From Burkholderia stagnalis (GTDB lineage Bacteria > Pseudomonadota > Gammaproteobacteria > Burkholderiales > Burkholderiaceae): 64,000 bases of DNA. Position numbers and translations under genes: made by a program. The notes below the pieces were generated by a model, which had not been told where the DNA came from, made no database searches, and saw only the letters and a program-made list of their open reading frames with translations. Location: positions 124,001 to 188,000 of the forward strand of contig NZ_CADESW010000015.1 in the NCBI RefSeq assembly GCF_902830275.1, in the 5' to 3' direction. This document shows, piece by piece, positions 1 to 8,505 of this stretch; the first letter of the stretch is position 1, and every line of letters begins with the position of its first letter.

Positions 1-104
1 GCTTGCGATTTGGCACGCGCGAAATGCCCGTGCCGCCAGCCGTCACCGCAAACACCGCCCCAGCTTGGGGCATGAATGGTATTTGAGTGCCGACTTAGCC
101 AAAG

Positions 105-134
105 AGTATAGCATGCGAAAGTGTCCGCCCTCAA
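105..134 (-). promoter_or_regulatory. Putative sigma70 promoter reading off the left edge
   Basis: On the minus strand a TTGAGG box (129-134) and a TATACT box (105-110) are separated by 18 bp. No gene on this strand starts inside the window, so the promoter would drive a gene beyond the left edge. In Burkholderia the gene divergent from map is normally rpsB (ribosomal protein S2); that identity is inferred from remembered synteny. Confidence 0.5.
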
Positions 135-232
135 GTCGCGCGGCACTTTGCCGGCGGGCCGGCGGCCCGTGCGGCAATCCGCAAAAACCCGCATCCGCGC
201 AGGCGCCAGGGGCTGCGACGCCCGGCATAAGG

Positions 233-241
233 TGCGATAAT
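233..241 (+). promoter_or_regulatory. Extended -10 promoter candidate for map
   Basis: TGC followed by GATAAT forms an extended -10 element 33 bases before the map start codon. No good -35 hexamer lies upstream, which is tolerated by extended -10 promoters. The leader would be short, with only a weak AGG ribosome-binding site. Confidence 0.4.
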
Positions 242-273
242 TCGTCAATTCACCGCTTTCCAGGCACACCTCG

Positions 274-1089
274 ATGGCTATTACGCTCAAAAACGAACAC
301 GATATCGCGCAGATGCGCGTCGCCTGCCGTCTGGCGAGCGAAGTGCTCGACTACCTCACCCCGTACGTGGCCGCAGGCATCACGACGGCCGAACTCGATC
401 GCCTCTGCCACGACTACATGGTCAACGTGCAGGGCACGGTTCCCGCGACGCTGAACTACCAGCCGCCCGGCTACCCGCCCTATCCGGCGTCGTGCTGCAT
501 TTCCGTCAACGACGTGATCTGCCACGGCATCCCGGGCGACAAGGTGCTCAAGAACGGCGACGCGCTCAATATCGACGTCACCGTGATCAAGGAAGGCTAC
601 TTCGGCGACACGAGCCGGATGTTCATCGTCGGCGAAGGGTCGATCCTCGCGAAGCGCCTCGTGCAGACCACCTACGAATGCATGTGGCTCGGCATCGACC
701 AGGTCAAGCCGGGCGCGCATCTCGGCGACATCGGCTACGCGATCCAGAAGCACGCGGAAGCGCAGGGCTACAGCGTCGTGCGCGAATACTGCGGCCACGG
801 CATCGGCACCGTGTTCCACGAGGATCCGCAGGTCGTCCACTACGGCCGCCCGGGCACCGGCGTCGAACTGAAGCCGGGCATGATCTTCACGATCGAGCCG
901 ATGATCAACGCCGGCAAGCGCGACATCCGCACGATGCCCGACCAGTGGACCGTCAAGACCCGCGACCGCAGCCTGTCCGCGCAGTGGGAACACACCGTGC
1001 TCGTCACCGATACCGGCTACGACGTGCTGACCGTGTCCGCGGGCTCGCCGGCCCGCCCGGTGTTCGCCCATCCGGCGCCGGCGGCCTGA
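274..1089 (+). CDS. map: Type I methionine aminopeptidase
   Basis: Removes the initiator methionine from nascent proteins in the cytosol after deformylation. The 271-residue protein has the pita-bread fold motifs of MetAP type I. The five dinuclear-metal ligands can be placed at D101, D112, H175 (in CGHGIG), E208 (in FTIEPM) and E239 (in WEHTVLV), with the substrate histidine H83 in HGIPGD. Length is about that of the Escherichia coli enzyme (264) plus a short Pro/Ala tail. It is the first of three co-directional genes (map, glnD, rluB-like). Its partner enzyme peptide deformylase is also in this window, at 5730-6260. Confidence 0.97.
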   Translation: MAITLKNEHDIAQMRVACRLASEVLDYLTPYVAAGITTAELDRLCHDYMVNVQGTVPATLNYQPPGYPPYPASCCISVNDVICHGIPGDKVLKNGDALNIDVTVIKEGYFGDTSRMFIVGEGSILAKRLVQTTYECMWLGIDQVKPGAHLGDIGYAIQKHAEAQGYSVVREYCGHGIGTVFHEDPQVVHYGRPGTGVELKPGMIFTIEPMINAGKRDIRTMPDQWTVKTRDRSLSAQWEHTVLVTDTGYDVLTVSAGSPARPVFAHPAPAA

Positions 1090-1134
1090 GCGCCGTCGCG
1101 CCTGCCCGCCCCGCCCGCACCTGAGCCGCCGCCC

Positions 1135-3711
1135 ATGAGCGCCCACGCCGCCCCCTCGACCGAAGCGCTCTCGCGGCGCGCCGAATTCAAGGCCGCCAAG
1201 GCCGACCTGCTCGCGCGCTTTCGCAGCGCGACCAACGTCGCGTCGCTGATGCACGCGCTGTCGAGGGCCACCGACGACGCGCTGCGGCTCATCTGGGACG
1301 ACTGCAGGCTGCCCGCGACCCTCGCGCTGGTCGCCGTCGGCGGCTACGGGCGCGGCGAGCTCGCACCGTATTCCGACGTCGACATCCTCGTGCTGCTGCC
1401 CGACGGGCACGATGAAGCGCTCGATGCGCGCATCGAGCGCTTCATCGGCATGGCCTGGGATCTCGGCCTCGAGATCGGCAGCAGCGTGCGCACGGTCGAG
1501 CAATGCATCGAGGAGGCGTCGCAGGACGTCACGGTGCAGACGTCGCTGCTGGAAGCGCGCCGCATCGTCGGCAGCACGGCGCTGTTCGAGCACTTCACGG
1601 TGCGCTACCACGAGGCGCTCGACGCCCGCGCATTCTTCACCGCGAAGGTGCTCGAGATGCGCCAGCGCCACGCAAAGAGCCAGGACACGCCGTACAGCCT
1701 CGAGCCCAACGTGAAGGAAAGCCCGGGCGGGCTGCGCGACCTGCAGACGATCCTGTGGATCGCCCGCGCGGCCGGCTTCGGCAGCAGCTGGCGCGAGCTC
1801 GACACGCGCGGCCTGATCACCGACCGCGAGGCGCGCGAGCTGCGCCGCAACGAGGGTTTCCTCAAGACGCTGCGCGCGCGGCTGCACGTGATCGCCGGGC
1901 GCCGCCAGGACATGCTCGTGTTCGACCTGCAGACCCAGGCGGCGGAAAGCTTCGGCTACCGGCCGACGCCGGCCAAGCGCGCGAGCGAGCAGCTGATGCG
2001 GCGCTATTACTGGGCCGCGAAAGCCGTTACGCAGCTCGCGACGATCCTGATCCAGAACATCGAGGCGCAGCTGTTCCCCGCGACGAGCGGCATCACCCGC
2101 GTGCTGTCGCCCGACCGCTTCGTCGAGAAACAGGGGATGCTCGAGATCGTCGACGACAACGTGTTCGAGCGGCATCCGGACGCGATCCTCGAGGCGTTCC
2201 TGCTCTACGAGACGACGCGCGGCGTGAAGGGCCTGTCGGCGCGCACGCTGCGGGCGCTGTACAACTCGCGCGAGGTCATGAACAACGTGTGGCGCCGCGA
2301 TCCGCAGAACCGCCGCACGTTCATGCAGATCCTGCAGCAGCCCGAAGGCATCACGCACGCGTTTCGGCTGATGAACCAGACAAGCGTGCTGGGCCGCTAC
2401 CTGCTGAACTTCCGCCGCATCGTCGGCCAGATGCAGCATGACCTGTACCACGTGTACACGGTCGACCAGCATATCCTGATGGTGCTGCGCAACATCCGCC
2501 GCTTCGCGGTGGCCGAGCATGCGCACGAATATCCGTTCTGCAGCCAGCTGATCGGCAACTTCGAGCGGCCGTGGGTGCTGTACATTGCCGCGCTGTTCCA
2601 CGACATCGCGAAAGGCCGCGGCGGCGACCACTCGACGCTCGGCATGGCCGACGCGCGGCGCTTCTGCCGCGAGCACGGCGTCGCCGGCGACGATGCGGCG
2701 CTGATCGTCTGGCTGGTCCAGCATCACCTGACGATGAGCCAGGTCGCGCAGAAGCAGGACACGAGCGACCCGGAAGTCATCAAGCGCTTCGCCGAACTCG
2801 TCGGCAGCGAGCGCCGGCTGACGGCGCTCTACCTGCTGACGGTCGCCGACATCCGCGGCACCAGCCCGAAGGTCTGGAACACGTGGAAGGGCAAGCTGCT
2901 CGAGGATCTGTACCGCGCGACGCTCGCGGTGCTCGGCGGCGCGCAGCCCGATGCGCACTCCGAGCTGAAATCGCGCCAGGAAGAAGCGCTCGCGCTGCTG
3001 CGCCTCGAGACCGTGCCCACCGACGCGCACCGCGCGCTGTGGGATCAGCTCGACGTCGGCTTCTTCCTGCGCCACGACGCCGCCGACATCGCATGGCAGA
3101 CCCGCGTGCTGTACCGGCACGTGAACGCCGACACCGCGATCGTCCGTGCGCGGCCGTCGCCGGTCGGCGACGCGCTGCAGGTGCTCGTCTACGTGAAGGA
3201 CCGCGCTGACCTGTTCGCAGGCATCTGCGCGTACTTCGACCGCAACGGGCTGTCGGTGCTCGACGCGCGCGTCAGCACGACGCGGCACGGCTATGCGCTC
3301 GACAACTTCATCGTCACGCAGACCGAGCGCGACGTGCAGTATCGCGACATCGCGAACCTCGTCGAGCAGCAGCTTGCGATGCGCCTCGCCGAGGCCGCGC
3401 CGCTGCCGGAGCCGTCCAAGGGCCGGCTGTCGCGGCTGTCGCGCACGTTCCCGATCACGCCGCGCGTCGACCTGCGGGCCGACGAGCGCGGCCAGTACTA
3501 CATCCTGTCCGTGTCCGCCAACGACCGGCCGGGCCTTCTTTATTCGATCGCGCGCGTGCTGGCCGAGCACCGGGTCGGCGTCCATGCGGCGCGGATCAAC
3601 ACGCTCGGCGAGCGCGTCGAGGACATCTTCCTGCTCGATGGTGCCGGCCTGTCCGACAACCGTCTGCAGATCCAGGTGGAAACCGAGCTGCTGCGCGCGA
3701 TCGCAGTCTGA
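1135..3711 (+). CDS. glnD: Bifunctional [protein-PII] uridylyltransferase / uridylyl-removing enzyme
   Basis: Senses glutamine and adds or removes UMP on PII proteins (GlnB/GlnK), setting glutamine synthetase activity and nitrogen gene expression. The 858 residues show the family order: a nucleotidyltransferase domain with GGYGRGEL near residue 69 and the acidic pair in SDVDILV near 80; a GlnD-specific helical region; an HD phosphohydrolase domain with FHDIAKGRGGDHS near 488 for the UMP-removing reaction; and two C-terminal ACT domains beginning near 682 and 788 that bind glutamine. Length is close to E. coli GlnD (890). It starts 45 bp after map, and the next gene begins 32 bp downstream. 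Confidence 0.97.
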   Translation: MSAHAAPSTEALSRRAEFKAAKADLLARFRSATNVASLMHALSRATDDALRLIWDDCRLPATLALVAVGGYGRGELAPYSDVDILVLLPDGHDEALDARIERFIGMAWDLGLEIGSSVRTVEQCIEEASQDVTVQTSLLEARRIVGSTALFEHFTVRYHEALDARAFFTAKVLEMRQRHAKSQDTPYSLEPNVKESPGGLRDLQTILWIARAAGFGSSWRELDTRGLITDREARELRRNEGFLKTLRARLHVIAGRRQDMLVFDLQTQAAESFGYRPTPAKRASEQLMRRYYWAAKAVTQLATILIQNIEAQLFPATSGITRVLSPDRFVEKQGMLEIVDDNVFERHPDAILEAFLLYETTRGVKGLSARTLRALYNSREVMNNVWRRDPQNRRTFMQILQQPEGITHAFRLMNQTSVLGRYLLNFRRIVGQMQHDLYHVYTVDQHILMVLRNIRRFAVAEHAHEYPFCSQLIGNFERPWVLYIAALFHDIAKGRGGDHSTLGMADARRFCREHGVAGDDAALIVWLVQHHLTMSQVAQKQDTSDPEVIKRFAELVGSERRLTALYLLTVADIRGTSPKVWNTWKGKLLEDLYRATLAVLGGAQPDAHSELKSRQEEALALLRLETVPTDAHRALWDQLDVGFFLRHDAADIAWQTRVLYRHVNADTAIVRARPSPVGDALQVLVYVKDRADLFAGICAYFDRNGLSVLDARVSTTRHGYALDNFIVTQTERDVQYRDIANLVEQQLAMRLAEAAPLPEPSKGRLSRLSRTFPITPRVDLRADERGQYYILSVSANDRPGLLYSIARVLAEHRVGVHAARINTLGERVEDIFLLDGAGLSDNRLQIQVETELLRAIAV

Positions 3712-3743
3712 AACAGTCTGAGTCCGAAAGTATCCCAGCGTTT

Positions 3744-5618
3744 ATGCGCACCAAATTGACCGTCAAGAATCCGCGGCCGGCGTCGCCGACCCGCGCCCCC
3801 GTCCGTTCCGGCAGCCTCGTCGCCCGCAAGCCGGTGCGCGCCGCTGCACCGGATGCGGCCGCCAAGCCGGCCCGCCCGAAGAAGGCGCCTGCGCCGGCGG
3901 CCGCCGGCGAGCGTGCGTTCAAGCCGCGCGCCGCCAGTGGCGCGGATCGCCCGGGCGCGGATCGCGCGCCGGCGAAACGCCCGCCGCGCGACGGCAGCAC
4001 TGAGCGGACCTATCGCGGCGGCGATGCGAAGCCCGTCGGCCGCACCGAACGCGGCGCAGGCCGCCCCGGTGAGGGTCGCCCGTATCGCAGCGCGGAAGGC
4101 AAGCCCGCCGCACGTGGCGAGCGCGGCGAATCGCGCCCGTACCGCGACAAGGATTCGAAGCCCGCAGGTCGCACCGAACGCGGCGAAGGCCGTCCGTATC
4201 GCAGCGCGGAAGGCAAGCCCGCCGCACGCGGCGAACGCAGTGAATCGCGCCCGTACCGCGACAAGGATTCGAAGCCCGCGGGTCGCACCGAACGTGGCGA
4301 AGGCCGCCCGTATCGCAGCGCTGAAGGCAAGCCCGTCGCACGCGGCGAACGCAGCGAATCGCGCCCGTACCGCGACAAAGACGCGAAGCCCGCGGGTCGC
4401 ACCGAACGTGGCGAAGGCCGCCCGTATCGCAGCGCTGAAGGCAAGCCCGCTGCACGCGGTGAACGCAGCGAATCGCGCCCGTACCGCAGCGCCGACGCGA
4501 AACCCGCCGGCGAGCGCCGTGGCGCCGACGGCAAGTTCAGCCGCGGCAACCCCGATGCACGCCCGGCACGCCGCGGCGACGACGATGCGCGGCCGCGCCG
4601 CGCGAGCGCCGGCGCCGAAGGCGGCAAGCGCCCGTCCTATCGCGACACGGCAGGCGGCGAAGGCACGAAGCGCAGCTTCGGCGATCGCCGCACGTCGTCC
4701 GACCGGCCGGCCCGCGCGCCGCGCGACGGCGAACGCAGCGCGCGGCGCACGGATGCCCCCGCCAAGCCTCGCGGCGCCGAGCGGCCGTCGTCCGGCGCGG
4801 GCTTCAAGGCCGCACAACCGGTGAAGCGCCGCGCGGCCGACGTCGATTACGGCGACGAGTCGGGCCTGATGCGCCTGTCGAAGCGGATGTCGGAGCTGGG
4901 CCTGTGCTCGCGCCGCGAAGCCGACGAATGGATCGAGAAGGGTTGGGTACTGGTCGACGGCGAGCGCATCGACACGCTCGGCACCAAGGTGCGCGCCGAC
5001 CAGCGCATCGAGATCGACGAACGCGCGAGTGCCGCGCAAGCGGCGCAGGTGACGATCCTGCTGCACAAGCCGGTCGGCTATGTGTCCGGCCAGGCGGAAG
5101 ACGGCTACGAGCCGGCGGCCGTGCTGATCACGCGCGAGAATCACTGGAGCGGCGACCGCTCGGCGCAGCGCTTCTCGCCGCAGCATCTGCACTCGCTCGC
5201 GCCGGCTGGCCGGCTCGACATCGATTCGACGGGCCTGCTCGTGCTGACCCAGAACGGCCGGATCGCGAAGCAGCTGATCGGCGAGCAGTCGGACATCGAC
5301 AAGGAGTATCTGGTGCGCGTGCGCTTCGGCGAGCACCTGCTCGACGTCGACCAGCACCTCCCGGCGGAATCGCTCGCGAAGCTGCGCCATGGCCTCGAGC
5401 TCGACGGCGTCGCGCTGAAGCCGGCGATGGTGAGCTGGCAGAACGGCGAGCAGCTGCGTTTCGTGCTGCGCGAAGGCAAGAAGCGCCAGATCCGTCGCAT
5501 GTGCGAGCTGGTTGGCCTCGAGGTGATCGGCCTCAAGCGCGTGCGAATGGGCCGCGTGATGCTGGGCGCGCTGCCGCAGGGGCAGTGGCGCTACCTGTCG
5601 GCCGACGAGACGTTCTGA
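3744..5618 (+). CDS. rluB: RluB-type 23S rRNA pseudouridine synthase with long repetitive basic N-terminus
   Basis: Isomerises a uridine in 23S rRNA (position 2605 in the E. coli RluB family). The enzyme proper is the last ~250 residues: an S4 RNA-binding domain at about 376-425 (RLSKRMSELGLCSRREAD) and a RsuA-family catalytic domain with GRLDIDSTGLL, whose catalytic aspartate is D492. The first ~370 residues are low-complexity, rich in Arg, Lys, Ala, Gly and Pro, and contain four copies of a 38-residue repeat from residue 111. The total of 624 residues is about twice the usual RluB length (about 290 in E. coli). The N-terminus is probably disordered and RNA-binding. The assignment to RluB rather than another RsuA-family member is likely but not certain. 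Confidence 0.88.
   Translation: MRTKLTVKNPRPASPTRAPVRSGSLVARKPVRAAAPDAAAKPARPKKAPAPAAAGERAFKPRAASGADRPGADRAPAKRPPRDGSTERTYRGGDAKPVGRTERGAGRPGEGRPYRSAEGKPAARGERGESRPYRDKDSKPAGRTERGEGRPYRSAEGKPAARGERSESRPYRDKDSKPAGRTERGEGRPYRSAEGKPVARGERSESRPYRDKDAKPAGRTERGEGRPYRSAEGKPAARGERSESRPYRSADAKPAGERRGADGKFSRGNPDARPARRGDDDARPRRASAGAEGGKRPSYRDTAGGEGTKRSFGDRRTSSDRPARAPRDGERSARRTDAPAKPRGAERPSSGAGFKAAQPVKRRAADVDYGDESGLMRLSKRMSELGLCSRREADEWIEKGWVLVDGERIDTLGTKVRADQRIEIDERASAAQAAQVTILLHKPVGYVSGQAEDGYEPAAVLITRENHWSGDRSAQRFSPQHLHSLAPAGRLDIDSTGLLVLTQNGRIAKQLIGEQSDIDKEYLVRVRFGEHLLDVDQHLPAESLAKLRHGLELDGVALKPAMVSWQNGEQLRFVLREGKKRQIRRMCELVGLEVIGLKRVRMGRVMLGALPQGQWRYLSADETF
4074..4511 (+). repeat. In-frame tandem repeat, 114-bp period, about 3.8 copies
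   Basis: Four copies of a 38-codon unit begin at protein residues 111, 149, 187 and 225 of the RluB-like gene. Each starts with GRPYRSAEGKP and continues through RGERSESRPYR and KPAGRTERGE. The DNA copies are nearly identical with scattered silent changes, which suggests recent amplification or gene conversion. The last copy diverges after YRSADAKPAG. Confidence 0.9.
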
Positions 5619-5656
5619 TGGCGCGGCGGCCTGCGCCGCCCGCCCCGGCAGACGTG

Positions 5657-5693
5657 AAAAAGCCCGCTTGAATGAACTGACAGCGGGCTTTTC
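5657..5693. terminator. Bidirectional Rho-independent terminator
   Basis: The arms AAAAGCCCGCT (5658-5668) and AGCGGGCTTTT (5682-5692) pair perfectly around a 13-nt loop, giving a T-run on both strands. It sits between the convergent rluB-like gene and def and can serve both. Confidence 0.85.
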
Positions 5694-5729
5694 TCATTCC
5701 GGCGCGCATGCCGCGCGCCGCCGGCTCAG

Positions 5730-6260
5730 TCAGTCGTCCGCCGCATCGAGCCCCGGGAACAGCACCTCGGTGAAGCCGAAGCGCGTGAAGTCGGTGATCC
5801 GCATCGGGTACAGCTTGCCGATCAGGTGGTCGTATTCATGCTGGACCACGCGCGCATGGAACCCTTCGGCGACGCGGTCGATCCGCTCGCCGAACTGGTC
5901 GAAGCCGCTGTAGCGGACCTTCGCGTAGCGGCTGACGACACCGCGCATGCCCGGCACCGACAGGCAGCCTTCCCAGCCCTCCTCCATGTCCGGCGGCAGG
6001 TACTCGAGCTTCGGGTTGATCAGCACCGTCTCCGGCACGGGCGGCGCTTCGGGGTAGCGATTGTTGTTGCCGAAGCCGAAGATGATGACCTGCAGCCCGA
6101 CGCCGATCTGCGGCGCGGCCAGCCCGGCGCCGTTCGCGTGATGCATCGTCTCGAACATGTCCGCGACCAGCTCGTGCAGCGCCGGCGTGTCGAACTGTTC
6201 GACCGGCGCGGCAATTTCGAGCAGGCGCGGGTCGCCCATCTTCAGAATCTCGCGAATCAT
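5730..6260 (-). CDS. def: Peptide deformylase
   Basis: Removes the formyl group from the N-terminal methionine of new proteins, the step before methionine aminopeptidase. The 176-residue protein carries all three deformylase motifs: GAGLAAPQIG (44-53), EGCLS (97-101) and HEYDH (141-145). The metal ligands are therefore C99, H141 and H145, with E142 as the catalytic base. The start ATG overlaps the TGA of ligA (ATGA, 6257-6260), so translation is probably coupled to ligA rather than to fmt as in many bacteria. The family is metal-dependent and often present in several copies in Burkholderia, so this may not be the only one. Confidence 0.96.
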   Translation of the reverse strand: MIREILKMGDPRLLEIAAPVEQFDTPALHELVADMFETMHHANGAGLAAPQIGVGLQVIIFGFGNNNRYPEAPPVPETVLINPKLEYLPPDMEEGWEGCLSVPGMRGVVSRYAKVRYSGFDQFGERIDRVAEGFHARVVQHEYDHLIGKLYPMRITDFTRFGFTEVLFPGLDAADD

Positions 6261-8332
6261 GGCGCGTGGCCCTCCAGGAGTTGGTGCAAACCGTCTTCGT
6301 CCAGCACGGGGATGCCGAGTTCCTCGGCCTTCGCGAGCTTGCTGCCCGCGTCCGCCCCCGCGACGACGTAATCCGTCTTCTTCGAGACCGAGCCCGCGAC
6401 TTTCGCGCCGGCCGCCTCGAGCATTTCCTTCGCGGCCTCGCGCGTGAGCGTCGGCAGCGTGCCGGTCAGCACGACCGTCTTGCCGGCGAGCACGCCCTGC
6501 GGCGCCTTCGGCGCGGGCGGCCCTTCGGCCCACGTGACCTTGCCGGGCGCGCGCAGCTGCTCGATCACGGTGCGGTTGTGCTCTTCGGCAAAGAACTGGC
6601 GGAGCGATTCGGCGACCACCGGCCCGACGTCGTTGACTTCGAGCAGCGCCTCGAGCGACGCATCCATGATCGGATCCAGCGAGCCGAAGTGCTTCGCGAG
6701 ATCCTTCGCGGTCGATTCGCCGACATGGCGGATGCCGAGCGCGTAGATGAAGCGCGCGAGCGTCGTGTGCTTGGCCTTCTCGAGCGAATCGAGCAGGTTC
6801 TGCGCGGACTTCTCGGCGAACCGGTCGAGTTCCGCGAGTGTCGCGAAGCCGAGGTTGAACAGGTCGGCCGGCGTGCGCACGAGGTTCTGCTCGACGAGCT
6901 GGTCGATGATCTTCTCGCCGAGGCCGTCGATGTCGAGCGCGCGCCGCTGCGCGAAATGCCACAGCGCCTGCTTGCGCTGCGCCGGACAGAACAGGCCGCC
7001 CGTGCAGCGCGCGATCGCCTCGTCCGGCAGCCGTTCGATGCGCGAGCCACACACCGGGCATTCGGTCGGCATCACGAACTCGGGCGCGTGTTCGGGCCGC
7101 CGCTCGAGGATCGCGCCGACCACCTCGGGGATCACGTCGCCCGCGCGCCGCACGATCACGGTGTCGCCGATGCGGATGTCCTTGCGGCGGACTTCGTCTT
7201 CGTTGTGCAGCGTCGCATTGGTCACCGTCGCGCCGCCGACGAACACCGGCTCGAGCCGCGCGACCGGCGTGATCGCGCCGGTGCGCCCGACCTGCACGTC
7301 GATCGCGACGAGCGTCGTGAGCGCCTCCTGCGCGGGGAACTTGTGCGCCAGCGCGAAGCGCGGCGCGCGCGACACGTAGCCGAGCCGCTCCTGTTCGTCG
7401 CGGCGGTTCACCTTGTAGACGACGCCGTCGATGTCGTACGGCAGCGCGTCGCGCTTCTCGCCGACCTTGCGGAAGAATCCGAGCAGCCCTTCCGCGCCGC
7501 GCACGACCGCGCGCTCGCGGTTCACCGGCAGGCCGAGCTGTTCGTACCAGTCGAGCAGCGCGCTGTGGGTCTCGGGCATCGCTGCGCCGTCGAGCACGCC
7601 GATCCCGTATGCGAAGAACGACAGCGGGCGCTGCGCGGTGATCTTCGGGTCGAGCTGGCGCAAGCTGCCGGCCGCCGCGTTGCGCGGATTCGCGAACTCG
7701 CGCTGCTCCGCGGCGCGCTGGCGTTCGTTCAGGCGTGCGAAATCGCGCTTGAACATCAGCACCTCGCCGCGCACGTCGAGCACGGCAGGCAAGTGGCTGC
7801 CCTTCAGCTTCAGCGGAATCGAGCGGATCGTGCGGACGTTTTCCGTCACGTCCTCGCCGGTCGTGCCGTCGCCGCGCGTCGCCGCCTGCACGAACACGCC
7901 GTGCTCGTAGCGCAGCGAAATCGCGAGGCCGTCGAACTTGAGTTCGCACGCGTAATCGACCGGGTCGGTCACGGTGCCGGCGAGGTCGACGTCCTTGTCG
8001 AGCGCATCGGCGACGCGCTTGTCGAACGCGACGATGTCCTCGTCGGCGAAACCGTTGTTGAGCGACAGCATCGGCATCGCGTGGACGACCGGCGTGAAGC
8101 CGCTCGCGACTTCGCCGCCGACGCGCTGCGTCGGCGATTCGGGCGTCACGAGTTCGGGGTGATCCGCTTCGAGCTGCTGCAGCTCGAGGAACAGCCGGTC
8201 GTATTCGGCGTCGGGCAGTTCCGGCTGGTCGAGCACGTAATAGGCGTAGTTCGCCCGCTCGAGTTGATCGCGCAGCCACGCGGCGCGCGCGTCGGGCTGG
8301 CTGGCTGGCGGTTCGGCTTGGGTTCGGGCCAT
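6257..8332 (-). CDS. ligA: NAD-dependent DNA ligase
   Basis: Seals nicks in Okazaki fragments and during repair, using NAD+ as adenylate donor. The 691-residue protein has the adenylation lysine K132 in KFDG, the oligonucleotide-binding fold, a four-cysteine zinc finger at about 423-450 (CPVCGS, then CTGG and CPAQ), helix-hairpin-helix repeats, and a C-terminal BRCT domain from about 614. The start at 8332 (MARTQAEPP) was chosen because the reading frame upstream to 8398 shows no family-like sequence; no strong ribosome-binding site decides it. The gene lies after zipA, as in E. coli, and overlaps def by four bases. Confidence 0.96.
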   Translation of the reverse strand: MARTQAEPPASQPDARAAWLRDQLERANYAYYVLDQPELPDAEYDRLFLELQQLEADHPELVTPESPTQRVGGEVASGFTPVVHAMPMLSLNNGFADEDIVAFDKRVADALDKDVDLAGTVTDPVDYACELKFDGLAISLRYEHGVFVQAATRGDGTTGEDVTENVRTIRSIPLKLKGSHLPAVLDVRGEVLMFKRDFARLNERQRAAEQREFANPRNAAAGSLRQLDPKITAQRPLSFFAYGIGVLDGAAMPETHSALLDWYEQLGLPVNRERAVVRGAEGLLGFFRKVGEKRDALPYDIDGVVYKVNRRDEQERLGYVSRAPRFALAHKFPAQEALTTLVAIDVQVGRTGAITPVARLEPVFVGGATVTNATLHNEDEVRRKDIRIGDTVIVRRAGDVIPEVVGAILERRPEHAPEFVMPTECPVCGSRIERLPDEAIARCTGGLFCPAQRKQALWHFAQRRALDIDGLGEKIIDQLVEQNLVRTPADLFNLGFATLAELDRFAEKSAQNLLDSLEKAKHTTLARFIYALGIRHVGESTAKDLAKHFGSLDPIMDASLEALLEVNDVGPVVAESLRQFFAEEHNRTVIEQLRAPGKVTWAEGPPAPKAPQGVLAGKTVVLTGTLPTLTREAAKEMLEAAGAKVAGSVSKKTDYVVAGADAGSKLAKAEELGIPVLDEDGLHQLLEGHAP

Positions 8333-8454
8333 GCTGGCGGCGTTTATTTCTGAGACAGTCGGATGTCGAATTATCTCAGTTCGCCGGGGCTTCGGCACAT
8401 GCTTTCACAGTGATCCGGTTGATCGTCGGAAAGCATTTCACTCGGCGGTCGACC

Positions 8455-8498
8455 GCGCACGATCCGTGCACGGATCGTGCGCAATTCGTGCGCAATTC
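8455..8498. repeat. Perfect 28-bp palindrome followed by an 11-bp direct repeat
   Basis: In the zipA-ligA gap, arms GCGCACGATCCG and CGGATCGTGCGC flank TGCA, giving a perfect 28-bp palindrome at 8455-8482. The 11-mer GTGCGCAATTC then occurs twice in tandem (8477-8487, 8488-8498). No T-run follows on either strand, so this is not a standard terminator. It could be a protein-binding site or an mRNA hairpin that shapes zipA/ligA expression. Confidence 0.8.
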
Positions 8499-8505
8499 AT
8501 GCGCG

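Noticed and set aside
250..3585. Minus-strand open frame of 1111 codons opposite map and glnD
   Set aside because: It is antisense to two unmistakable enzymes and has the Arg/Ala/Val/Asp-rich composition of a mirror frame in GC-rich DNA; no domain is recognisable.
4074..4511. Regular repeats that could suggest a CRISPR array
   Set aside because: The 114-bp units are in-frame protein repeats without unique spacers, inside a coding gene.
8333..8398. Upstream in-frame start for ligA
   Set aside because: The added 22 residues are unlike LigA N-termini and no ribosome-binding site supports them.
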